From: Olleya marilimosa CAM030
GTDB taxonomy: Bacteria > Bacteroidota > Bacteroidia > Flavobacteriales > Flavobacteriaceae
Assembly: GCF_000518485.1 (NCBI RefSeq)
Contig: NZ_JADR01000005.1
Location: 124,001-188,000 of the forward strand
Direction: 5' to 3'
Length of the DNA stretch: 64,000 nucleotides
Shown: positions 51,482 through 58,900 of the stretch, piece after piece
Layout: the number at the start of each line of letters is the position of its first letter
Position numbering within the stretch: position 1 is the stretch's first letter
Notes under the pieces: model-generated
What the model was told of the DNA's origin: nothing
The model's input: the letters and a program-made list of their open reading frames with translations, nothing else
The model's database searches: none
Made by a program: the position numbers and the translations under genes

Positions 51482-52039
51482 GTGAAAGTCGTTACTTTAG
51501 ATAACATTGAGTTGTGTAAACAAAACAACCGCAAGGCACAATTACAAGTGTATCAGCAATATTGCGATGCCATGTACCATGTCGCATTACGTTTTGTAAA
51601 TCACACAGCCGAAGCTGAAGATGTCGTGCAAGAGGCCTTTATAAAAGCCTTTACAAAACTACATCAATTTAAAGGTGACGTTACTTTTGGTGCATGGTTA
51701 AAACGTATTGTTATTAATAAAAGTATTGATTACTTAAAATCTAAAAAACAACGCTTAGTTGAGTTAGATGAGGTGCATCTGAAGGTAATAGATACCAGTA
51801 CTAATGACAAATGGTTAGTAGAAGACACAACAACTTTAGACCAAATAAAGCAAGCCATTAATAGTCTTCCGGAAAAATATAAGTATGTAGTCATGCTATT
51901 TTTAATAGAAGGGTATGATCATCAAGAGATTTCAGAAATTTTAAATATAACAGAAGTCGCTTCGCGTACCCAATTATCCAGAGGAAAAGTAAAATTGCAA
52001 GCCCTTTTAAAACAAAACGATTATGGCGAAAGATATTAG
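51482..52039 (+). CDS. ECF (RpoE-like) RNA polymerase sigma factor
   Basis: 185 residues starting with GTG. Region 2: DAMYHVALRFVNHTAEAEDVVQEAFIKAFTKL; region 4: SLPEKYKYVVMLFLIEGYDHQEISEILNITEVASRTQLSRGKVKLQ, with a clear helix-turn-helix. It overlaps the next gene by 17 bp, as sigma/anti-sigma pairs do. It probably controls the operon 51482-54162, given the ECF-type box upstream. Confidence 0.93.
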   Translation: MKVVTLDNIELCKQNNRKAQLQVYQQYCDAMYHVALRFVNHTAEAEDVVQEAFIKAFTKLHQFKGDVTFGAWLKRIVINKSIDYLKSKKQRLVELDEVHLKVIDTSTNDKWLVEDTTTLDQIKQAINSLPEKYKYVVMLFLIEGYDHQEISEILNITEVASRTQLSRGKVKLQALLKQNDYGERY

Positions 52040-52604
52040 AGAATTATTTAAAAACGATAACCAACAGTCTGATAAGCAAATGTCACATGGACATGAGGCT
52101 AGATTTTTAGACAAGTTAGACCAAGCATTGCCACAAAAAAAGCAATCTAATTGGACGTTTTTAAACATTGCAGCAAGCATCGTGATTGTTATAGGATTAG
52201 GTTTTGGAGGATATACGTTTTTTAAACAGGACGCTAATCCTATTACAGTCGTAGATACTGAGCAACCAAAACCGGAAACCAATACGACTACAAAAACCAT
52301 GACGCTTGGAGATATCTCTCCAGATTTAAAAAAGGTAGAAGATTATTACGTGGCTAATATTAATTTAGAATTGTCTAAACTTAAGCTTACCCCAGAAAAT
52401 AAAGAATTGTTTGATGGTTATGTATTAAGGTTAGAAGAATTAAATGCAGAATACAAAAGCTTGTCTACAGAGTTGACCGATAATGGTCCAGATGAGCATA
52501 CTGTAAATGCATTAATCCAAAATCTAAAATTTCGTTTAAACTTGATGTATCGTCTTAAAGAACAACTTAATCAGTTAAACAACATGAAGGCTTCCCAAGG
52601 GTAG
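52023..52604 (+). CDS. Single-pass membrane protein, probable anti-sigma factor
   Basis: 193 residues. An N-terminal soluble part (MAKDIRELFKNDNQQSDKQMSHGHEARFLDKLDQ), one TM helix (LNIAASIVIVIGLGFGGYTFF, about 43-63) and a periplasmic part with helical segments (DLKKVEDYYVANINLELSKLKLTPENKELFDGY; FRLNLMYRLKEQLNQLNNM). Position after the sigma factor with overlap and this topology fit an anti-sigma factor, but no zinc HxxxCxxC motif is visible, so it is an unconventional one if so. Confidence 0.7.
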   Translation: MAKDIRELFKNDNQQSDKQMSHGHEARFLDKLDQALPQKKQSNWTFLNIAASIVIVIGLGFGGYTFFKQDANPITVVDTEQPKPETNTTTKTMTLGDISPDLKKVEDYYVANINLELSKLKLTPENKELFDGYVLRLEELNAEYKSLSTELTDNGPDEHTVNALIQNLKFRLNLMYRLKEQLNQLNNMKASQG

Positions 52605-52623
52605 TCGTTAAAAGACAATCAAA

Positions 52624-54162
52624 ATGAAACAATTAAAAACTATAAAACACAGATATCTTATTGCGTTAATGCTGCTTATTACAGTAAGTGTTACAGCGCA
52701 ACAAAAGTTGAGTAAAATTGACCAATCGGTTAGGGCAAATAAAGACGTAACCGTAGACTTAAATACTAGTCATACCAATATAATTGTAGAAACTTGGAAC
52801 AAGGATTATATTGAGGTTGAAGCTTACATCGAAAGTAAAAAGTTGACTAAACAAGAGATGCAAAAAGCATTAGATAATTGGGAGGTTGCTTTAACAGGAG
52901 ACTCGGATTATGTAAAAATAACGTCCAAAGGATCAAGAGGTATTTGGTCTGATGATATGAGCGTTACGATATTGGATGAAGCGTCTATTGAGGCTTTAGC
53001 TAATCTTCCTGAAAAGTTAGAGCTTAATTTAGGTCCATTACTAAAAAAGTTAGAAAACATGGATGTTTTAGGTGAGTTGCCTGAAACCTTAAAAACGTTG
53101 CGTATTCCAAAATCTCCAGATGGAAATTATAACGTGGATTTTGATTATGACAGATATAAAAAAGAAGGCGAACCGTATCTAGATGCTTGGAGTAAAAAAT
53201 ACCGCAAAGAGTATGGCGAAGCCTACGAACAAGAAATGCGTACTTGGGCAAAAAGCATCAAGCAAGAAGATATTGATAAGTTTGAAAAAGAAATGGAAGC
53301 TTGGGGAGAAAACTTTGGTAAGCAATTTGAAAAACTGTTTGATGAAGATTTTGAAAAAAGCATGGAAGAATGGGGAGAAAATTTTGGTAAAAAGTTTGAA
53401 AAAGAAATCGCACCAAAAATTGAAGCTTGGGCAGAGCAGTTTGAAAAAGAAGTTGCGCCTAAATTAGAAGCTTGGGGAAAACGTTTTGGAGAAGAGTTTG
53501 AACGTAAAATGGAAGAGCAGTTTGATCAAGATGGCAAGAAAAGTAGTAATAAGTCAAATAAAATTTTTGACGACATAGACTATAATACCACTAAGACCAT
53601 TATTATTAAAATGCCAAAAAAGGCTAAGCTAAAACTAAATGTTAGGCATGGCGAGATAAAACTTGCTAATGTTTTAGAAAACGCTAAAGGCAACGTGGCT
53701 CATGGATCATTTATAGCTAATCACATTATTGGAGGTAACACCTCCATTAATGTGTCTTATGCTAAAGTCGCAGTTAAGGATTGGATGTCTGGCGAGTTAA
53801 AATTAAAGTATGTGGATGATGCTATAATTGCTAATGCCAAAAACCTGATATTAAACGCTGTGTCCTCCGATATTCAGATAAATAATCTGTCCGGAAACTC
53901 TGTTATAAACGGAAGCTTTGGTGATTTGTTAGTTAACAATATAGCATCAGACTTTAATAATCTTAATATCGTTTTAGAAAATAGTGATGCTAACTTAAAG
54001 CTACCTAATACAGATTATAATCTATTTTTTAATGGTAATCGCTCTAAGTTTAATAATGTTTCAGCATCTAATAAAACCATTAAAAATTATCCAAATAACA
54101 ATAGTAATACCAATAAAACCATAATTATAAATGCAAAGTTTAGTAATGTAATTGCTAAATAA
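52624..54162 (+). CDS. Exported DUF4097-like adhesin/stress protein with Trp-punctuated amphipathic repeats
   Basis: 512 residues. Signal peptide (MKQLKTIKHRYLIALMLLITVSVTAQ). Residues 30-120 and 320-510 resemble the DUF4097 beta-helix-like repeats (LKLNVRHGEIKLANVLENAKGNVAHGSF; INVSYAKVAVKDWMSGELKL). Between them, residues about 185-300 are a highly charged helical array in which EAW/EEW/RTW recurs six times (FEKEMEAWGENFGKQ, FEKSMEEWGENFGKK, FEKEIAPKIEAWAEQ, FEKEVAPKLEAWGKR), an apolipoprotein-like pattern. Third gene of the ECF operon; surface or envelope role likely. Confidence 0.78.
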   Translation: MKQLKTIKHRYLIALMLLITVSVTAQQKLSKIDQSVRANKDVTVDLNTSHTNIIVETWNKDYIEVEAYIESKKLTKQEMQKALDNWEVALTGDSDYVKITSKGSRGIWSDDMSVTILDEASIEALANLPEKLELNLGPLLKKLENMDVLGELPETLKTLRIPKSPDGNYNVDFDYDRYKKEGEPYLDAWSKKYRKEYGEAYEQEMRTWAKSIKQEDIDKFEKEMEAWGENFGKQFEKLFDEDFEKSMEEWGENFGKKFEKEIAPKIEAWAEQFEKEVAPKLEAWGKRFGEEFERKMEEQFDQDGKKSSNKSNKIFDDIDYNTTKTIIIKMPKKAKLKLNVRHGEIKLANVLENAKGNVAHGSFIANHIIGGNTSINVSYAKVAVKDWMSGELKLKYVDDAIIANAKNLILNAVSSDIQINNLSGNSVINGSFGDLLVNNIASDFNNLNIVLENSDANLKLPNTDYNLFFNGNRSKFNNVSASNKTIKNYPNNNSNTNKTIIINAKFSNVIAK

Positions 54163-54195
54163 AATTTCTAAATTTGAATTCAATTTTTAATTAAA

Positions 54196-54885
54196 ATGAA
54201 TTCAACTACAACTACTTCCTTTTTAAGTCAATGGACAGGACAACATTTAAATGTCATTGACGCTTCTATCCCAAAATCGGATTATATCGCTATAGATTTA
54301 TCCAAAGCTAATCAAGACTTAAATACTTTTGATATCGCATCCTCTTCAGCTTGGGAAGATTACATTACCAACTACCTTAAATCCCACAAAAAACAAGTGG
54401 CTTTTGGAGGTTATTTAGAAACTAGAAACCTATATAACAGAAGCGCTTATTTTTCGGCTCAAGCCGAAGCAGAACAGCGTAATATTCATATTGGGTTAGA
54501 CTTATGGTGTCCAGCTAATACAGCAGTTTTGGCGTGTTTTGAAGGTGTTATTCATAGTTTTAAAAACAACACTAATTTTGGAGATTATGGACCAACCATT
54601 ATATTGGAACATAACATCAATAACCAAACATTTTACACATTATATGGTCATTTAAGTGAAGTTTCAATAGGTAATTTAAAAGTTGGTGATTCTGTCGCTC
54701 AAGGCGAAACAATAGCCTATCTTGGAGAAGCATCTGTAAACGGAGATTATGCACCACATCTACATTTTCAAATAATAAAAGATATGCAAAATAAAGTTGG
54801 AGATTATCCAGGTGTTTGTTGTTTAAATGATCTTGAATTTTATAAATCCAATACTATTAATCCTGAACCAATTTTAGGCTTGTAA
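54196..54885 (+). CDS. M23-family metallopeptidase (LytM-like)
   Basis: 229 residues without a signal peptide. The Zn/Gly-Gly endopeptidase motifs are NIHIGLDLWCPANTAV (HxxxD), YGHLSEVSIGNLKVGDSVAQGETIAYLGE and APHLHFQIIKD (HxH). M23 enzymes cut peptidoglycan cross-bridges; lack of an export signal suggests a non-classical route or a cytosolic role. An exact TAAATTTG box lies at 54169-54176 just upstream, so it may be separate from the ECF operon. Confidence 0.85.
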   Translation: MNSTTTTSFLSQWTGQHLNVIDASIPKSDYIAIDLSKANQDLNTFDIASSSAWEDYITNYLKSHKKQVAFGGYLETRNLYNRSAYFSAQAEAEQRNIHIGLDLWCPANTAVLACFEGVIHSFKNNTNFGDYGPTIILEHNINNQTFYTLYGHLSEVSIGNLKVGDSVAQGETIAYLGEASVNGDYAPHLHFQIIKDMQNKVGDYPGVCCLNDLEFYKSNTINPEPILGL

Positions 54886-54888
54886 AGG

Positions 54889-55299
54889 CTAATCTAATAG
54901 TTTTAAATCTCTTTTAATCCTATATTCTGTAGGCATTAGTAATATTAAATATACAATTAAAAGCACACCAAAAATAATAAAGTCTGGTGCTATTATTAAT
55001 ATAAGAAAAGCAGAGCCTTCTATAATGGCATAGCGTACAACAGAAGCACTTTGATAAGGCACTAATTTTTCTTTTAAGCTTAGGTTGCTGTCAATTTTAG
55101 AAACTAACATTTTAAATAGAAAATTACTAACTATAAAAGCAGCTATAGGAATAGCTAAATATACCGTATTGTCGCTACCTATCTTTGGTAACTTTAATTG
55201 GGTAATATCAGAAAGGTTTCCTAAAAAAAAGTAAGCAAATATTAGACCTGCGACTAATGCTATATGGATGATTTTAAAGATCTTTAATTGTTCTTGCAT
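54889..55299 (-). CDS. Small multi-pass membrane protein of unknown function
   Basis: 136 residues with four hydrophobic segments (IFKIIHIALVAGLIFAYFFLG near the N-terminus; YLAIPIAAFIVSNFLF; SVVRYAIIEGSAFLILIIAPDFIIFGVLLIVYLILLMPTEY). I do not recognise the family. It ends 3 bp from the M23 stop codon on the opposite strand. The 176 bp upstream (55300-55475) contain the aceA terminator. Confidence 0.6.
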   Translation of the reverse strand: MQEQLKIFKIIHIALVAGLIFAYFFLGNLSDITQLKLPKIGSDNTVYLAIPIAAFIVSNFLFKMLVSKIDSNLSLKEKLVPYQSASVVRYAIIEGSAFLILIIAPDFIIFGVLLIVYLILLMPTEYRIKRDLKLLD

Positions 55300-55416
55300 G
55301 TTAGTGATTGTACTAAGTATTTATTTAAGTAAATGTAATTAGATTTTATTACTTAAAATCTAGGTCTAAATTAAGTCTTTTTACTAATAATTAAAGTGTG
55401 TCTGTAATAAAAAAGA

Positions 55417-55456
55417 AATCACACAAACAGCTAGTTTTAAATAGGTTTGTGTGATT
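55417..55456 (-). terminator. Terminator of the aceB-aceA operon
   Basis: AATCACACAAAC pairs with GTTTGTGTGATT (perfect 12 bp) over a 16-nt loop; on the minus strand a T-rich tract follows. Confidence 0.8.
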
Positions 55457-55475
55457 AACTTGACTAAAATCGTAT

Positions 55476-57107
55476 TTAAGCGACTTCGGCTATTTTATTT
55501 TGAATGTTTTTTGCTTTTGTTTTTAATTCAAATTGGTTAGAGGTGTTTTTTTCTCCACCAGCTTTTAAAGCTTTGTCACCTGCAAAAAAGGTTTTGTGGT
55601 CATCACCAAGATCAGAACCTGCCATTCTTTGGTGTTTAACACATGACACGTGTTTGCGTATTTCTTGTCTTTGTACATCTTTAACGTAGGCTAACATACC
55701 TTGGTCACCAAAATAGCCTTTTGTTAAATCATTCATGTGTAATGCAGTTGTATGGTAAGTTGGTAGTGTTATTAAATGATGAAATATACCAGCTTCTTTA
55801 GCGCTATCCATTTGAAACGTTTTAATTTTTTGGTCAGCTCTAAAACACAATTCAGTATTGTCGTATTCGGCATCCATTAAATTATTACGGTCATAAGCAG
55901 TCATGTTTTCGCCTTCCAAAAGCATTTCTTCATAAGCCTGATTACGGAAGCTTAATGTCCAATTAAATGATGGCGAGTTATTATACACTAATTTAGCGTC
56001 AGGTACTACAGCTTTTACTTGATTAACCATATGTGCAATTTGCTTTACATTAGGTGTTGGTGTTTCTATCCATAATAAATCTGCACCATTTTGTAAGCTT
56101 GTAATACAATCTAAAACAACACGATCAATATTAGTGCCTTCTCTAAATTTGTATAAACCATTAGCTAATCTAACTGGTCGTACTAATTTACCATCACGTT
56201 TAAGTAATACATCATCCTCTTTGGCATCAGTTATAGCAATCTCTTCAGCTTCAACAAACGCTAAATATTGAGAAGCTAAGTCACCATGTTGTTGACTGAC
56301 AGGTAATTTTTGGGTTAATCCTGCACCTTCCGAGTCTGTTCGTGCTACAATTATACCATCGTCAATTCCTAACTCTAAAAAAGCATATCTAACTGCATTT
56401 AGCTTAGCTATAAAATCCTCATGTGGTACAGTCACTTTTCCGTCTTGATGTCCGCATTGTTTAGCGTCAGAGACTTGGTTTTCTATTTGGATAGCACAAG
56501 CACCAGCTTGAATCATTTTTTTAGCTAATAAATAGGTTGCTTCTTCATTACCAAAACCAGCATCTATATCTGCTATTATTGGGACTATATGTGTTTCAAA
56601 ATTATCAATTTGATCTTGAACATCTTCGCCATTTTGTAATCTTCTAAACAAGTCGTTTAGTTCAATTGCATCTGCTTGACGTAAAAAATCATAAATCTCG
56701 GCAATCAAATTTGGGACAGCAGTTTTTTCGTGCATAGATTGGTCAGGCAAAGGACCAAATTCTGATCTTAAGGCTGCAACCATCCAACCAGAAAGATATA
56801 AGTATCGTTTACTAGTTGTTTTATGGTGTTTTTTTACCGCAATCATTTTTTGTTGCGCCACAAAACCATGCCAGCAACCTAATGATTGTGTGTAATTACT
56901 AGAATCGGCATCATATGCAGCCATATCTTCTCTCATGACAGAAGCTGTATATTTTGCAATGTCTAACCCTGTTTTAAATCTATTTTGATTAATCATTCTG
57001 GCAGCACTTTCTGGATTGATAGCATCCCAAGTAGCTCCATATTTTGCTTTTAATTGTCGTACTGTCTCTAAAGCAGAACCATAATTTGTTTGTGATAAAT
57101 TTTTCAT
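55476..57107 (-). CDS. aceA: Isocitrate lyase
   Basis: 543 residues, about 110 longer than the E. coli enzyme, as in the larger bacterial/eukaryotic-type forms. It splits isocitrate to glyoxylate and succinate. The catalytic Cys is in VSDAKQCGHQDGKVTVP (KxCGH); other family segments are RLYLSGWMVAALRSEFGPLP, IVPIIADIDAGFGNEEATYLL (metal-binding Asp) and WIETPTPN. It lies 75 bp after aceB in one operon ending at 55476. Confidence 0.95.
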   Translation of the reverse strand: MKNLSQTNYGSALETVRQLKAKYGATWDAINPESAARMINQNRFKTGLDIAKYTASVMREDMAAYDADSSNYTQSLGCWHGFVAQQKMIAVKKHHKTTSKRYLYLSGWMVAALRSEFGPLPDQSMHEKTAVPNLIAEIYDFLRQADAIELNDLFRRLQNGEDVQDQIDNFETHIVPIIADIDAGFGNEEATYLLAKKMIQAGACAIQIENQVSDAKQCGHQDGKVTVPHEDFIAKLNAVRYAFLELGIDDGIIVARTDSEGAGLTQKLPVSQQHGDLASQYLAFVEAEEIAITDAKEDDVLLKRDGKLVRPVRLANGLYKFREGTNIDRVVLDCITSLQNGADLLWIETPTPNVKQIAHMVNQVKAVVPDAKLVYNNSPSFNWTLSFRNQAYEEMLLEGENMTAYDRNNLMDAEYDNTELCFRADQKIKTFQMDSAKEAGIFHHLITLPTYHTTALHMNDLTKGYFGDQGMLAYVKDVQRQEIRKHVSCVKHQRMAGSDLGDDHKTFFAGDKALKAGGEKNTSNQFELKTKAKNIQNKIAEVA

Positions 57108-57182
57108 AATTTTGTGATACGTTATTTATTATTAATAATTAGATCCTGTTGATTGTTGCCGCAATCGCAGGATTGTTTTTTT

Positions 57183-58781
57183 TTACAGATATTGGTATGC
57201 AGGAATTGTTAAAAACTCTTCAAATTGTTCTGAAGTAACCAACTTGTTAAACAGTTCTATCGCTAACTCAAACTTGGTATTTTTAATTTCGGATTCGCCA
57301 TATTCGGTTACAATTTTTTCAACTTCATCATTAAATAATTTGGTGTATAATTGTGTAGTAAACTTTTGTCCATCCTCTAGGGTCACTTCATTTTTTAACC
57401 ATTGCCAAACTTGTGTTCTAGAGATTTCTGCAGTAGCAGCATCTTCCATTAAATTATAAAGTGCAACAGCTCCATGACCTCTCAACCAAGCTTCGGTATA
57501 TAAAATACCTACGTTTATGTTTTTTCTAATTCCGGCTTCGGTAATTGTTCCTTTTGGTATTTCGACTAAATCTTTTTCTGTAATAACAATATCGTCACGC
57601 TTAACGTGTAATTGATTTGGCGTTGGCATGTATTTGTTAAATTCATTTAAAGCTACATTAACTAAAGCTGGATGCGCTACCCAAGTCCCATCATGACCAT
57701 TTTTGACTTCACGTTCTTTATCTTTTCTAACTTTTTCTAGTGCTGCAATGTTTGCATATTCGTCGTTTTTAATAGGTATTTGTGCTGCCATTCCGCCAAT
57801 AGCTAAAATGCCTCTTTTATGACAACGTTGTATTACTAATTTGGAATAGGCATCCATAAATGGTGTTGTCATAGTAACCTGATCACGATTAGGGACTACA
57901 AAGTTTGGGTGATTTCTAAATTTTTTGATATATGAAAATATGTAATCCCAACGTCCACAATTTAAACCTACTATGTGATCTTTTAGTTCGTATATAATTT
58001 CGTCAAGCTGAAAACTAGCAGTAATAGTCTCTACTAAAACAGTTGCTTTAAAGGTACCGTTTGGTACTTTTAAGTAATCTTGGGCAAACTTAAAAACATC
58101 GTTCCACCATCTAGCCTCTAAATAATGTTCTAATTTAGGAAGGTAAAAGTAAGGTGCAGTATTGTTTTTAAGTAAGGTTTTGGTATTGTGATACACGTAT
58201 AATCCAAAATCTATTAAACTACCAGAAGCTACTTGGTTGTTAAAGGTTAAGTGGTGTTCGTTTAGATGTAATCCTCTTGGTCGTACCAATAAAACAGCTG
58301 TTTTTGATTTTAGCTTGTAGGTTTTGTCCTTTTTTAAATCTATTAAAGAAATTGTTTTATTGTTTGCTTCTATTAAATTTTGTTGACCTTGGATGGTGTT
58401 TGACCAAGTAGGTGCATTACTGTCCTCTAAATCTGCCATAAATGTGTTAGCACCAGAGTTTAGTGCATTAATTATCATTTTACGGTTAACTGGACCTGTG
58501 ATTTCTACACGTCTATCTTGTAAATCATGAGGAATAGTACCAGCAGTCCATTGACCATCTCTAATCGCTTTTGTTTCTTCAGGGAATTTAGGATAATGTC
58601 CTTGATCAAAATATTGCTGTTGGCTTACACGATTATTTAATAATTCTAAGCGTCTAGAATTAAAATTTTTATGTAATACGGATAAAAAAAGTAAAGCGTC
58701 ATCAGTTAAAATTTCAGGATAGTAATTAGTAACGTTATTTGAAAACGAAATTTTAGGCTGTTTTAAAAGTGTGTCTTCCAT
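57183..58781 (-). CDS. aceB: Malate synthase A
   Basis: 532 residues, standard for isoform A. It condenses glyoxylate with acetyl-CoA to malate. Motifs: MADLEDSNAPTWSN (catalytic Asp region), VRPRGLHLNEHH, HIVGLNCGRWDYIFSYIKKF (Mg-binding) and IGGMAAQIPIKND. It is first in the operon; with aceA it lets the cell grow on acetate or fatty acids. The start is divergent from the scfR-like regulator across 120 bp with the TTCGCNAAAA array. Confidence 0.95.
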   Translation of the reverse strand: MEDTLLKQPKISFSNNVTNYYPEILTDDALLFLSVLHKNFNSRRLELLNNRVSQQQYFDQGHYPKFPEETKAIRDGQWTAGTIPHDLQDRRVEITGPVNRKMIINALNSGANTFMADLEDSNAPTWSNTIQGQQNLIEANNKTISLIDLKKDKTYKLKSKTAVLLVRPRGLHLNEHHLTFNNQVASGSLIDFGLYVYHNTKTLLKNNTAPYFYLPKLEHYLEARWWNDVFKFAQDYLKVPNGTFKATVLVETITASFQLDEIIYELKDHIVGLNCGRWDYIFSYIKKFRNHPNFVVPNRDQVTMTTPFMDAYSKLVIQRCHKRGILAIGGMAAQIPIKNDEYANIAALEKVRKDKEREVKNGHDGTWVAHPALVNVALNEFNKYMPTPNQLHVKRDDIVITEKDLVEIPKGTITEAGIRKNINVGILYTEAWLRGHGAVALYNLMEDAATAEISRTQVWQWLKNEVTLEDGQKFTTQLYTKLFNDEVEKIVTEYGESEIKNTKFELAIELFNKLVTSEQFEEFLTIPAYQYL

Positions 58782-58831
58782 GATGTTATGATTTTATATG
58801 ACAATATTAAAACAAAGATTTTTAAAAAACA

Positions 58832-58883
58832 AGCGAACGTTCGCTAAAAATGTTTTTTCGCCAAAATTGAATATTCGCAAAAA
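58832..58883. promoter_or_regulatory. Operator array: 3 x TTCGCNAAAA at 17-bp spacing plus 14-bp palindrome
   Basis: Starts of TTCGCNAAAA are at 58840, 58857 and 58874, exactly 17 bp apart; the first forms the right half of the palindrome AGCGAACGTTCGCT (58832-58845). The first site lies about 12 bp upstream of a -7-like AATCTTTG of aceB (minus), the third between the -33 and -7 boxes of the regulator gene. ScfR/RamB-type regulators bind TTTGC-type motifs, so this is the likely operator for both divergent units. Confidence 0.7.
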
Positions 58884-58895
58884 TGAGTATATTTG
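58867..58895 (+). promoter_or_regulatory. Promoter of the ScfR-like gene (TTG - 18 bp - TATATTTG)
   Basis: TTG at 58867-58869 and exact TATATTTG at 58888-58895; the ATG at 58901 is 5 nt on, so transcripts are expected to be leaderless. It excludes the upstream start at 58883. Confidence 0.75.
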
Positions 58896-58900
58896 TTATT

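Noticed and set aside
53024-53467. Open frames on both strands inside the Trp-repeat gene
   Set aside because: They arise from the repetitive GAA/GAAGC-rich sequence; the plus-frame one is a Lys-rich frame-shifted reading.
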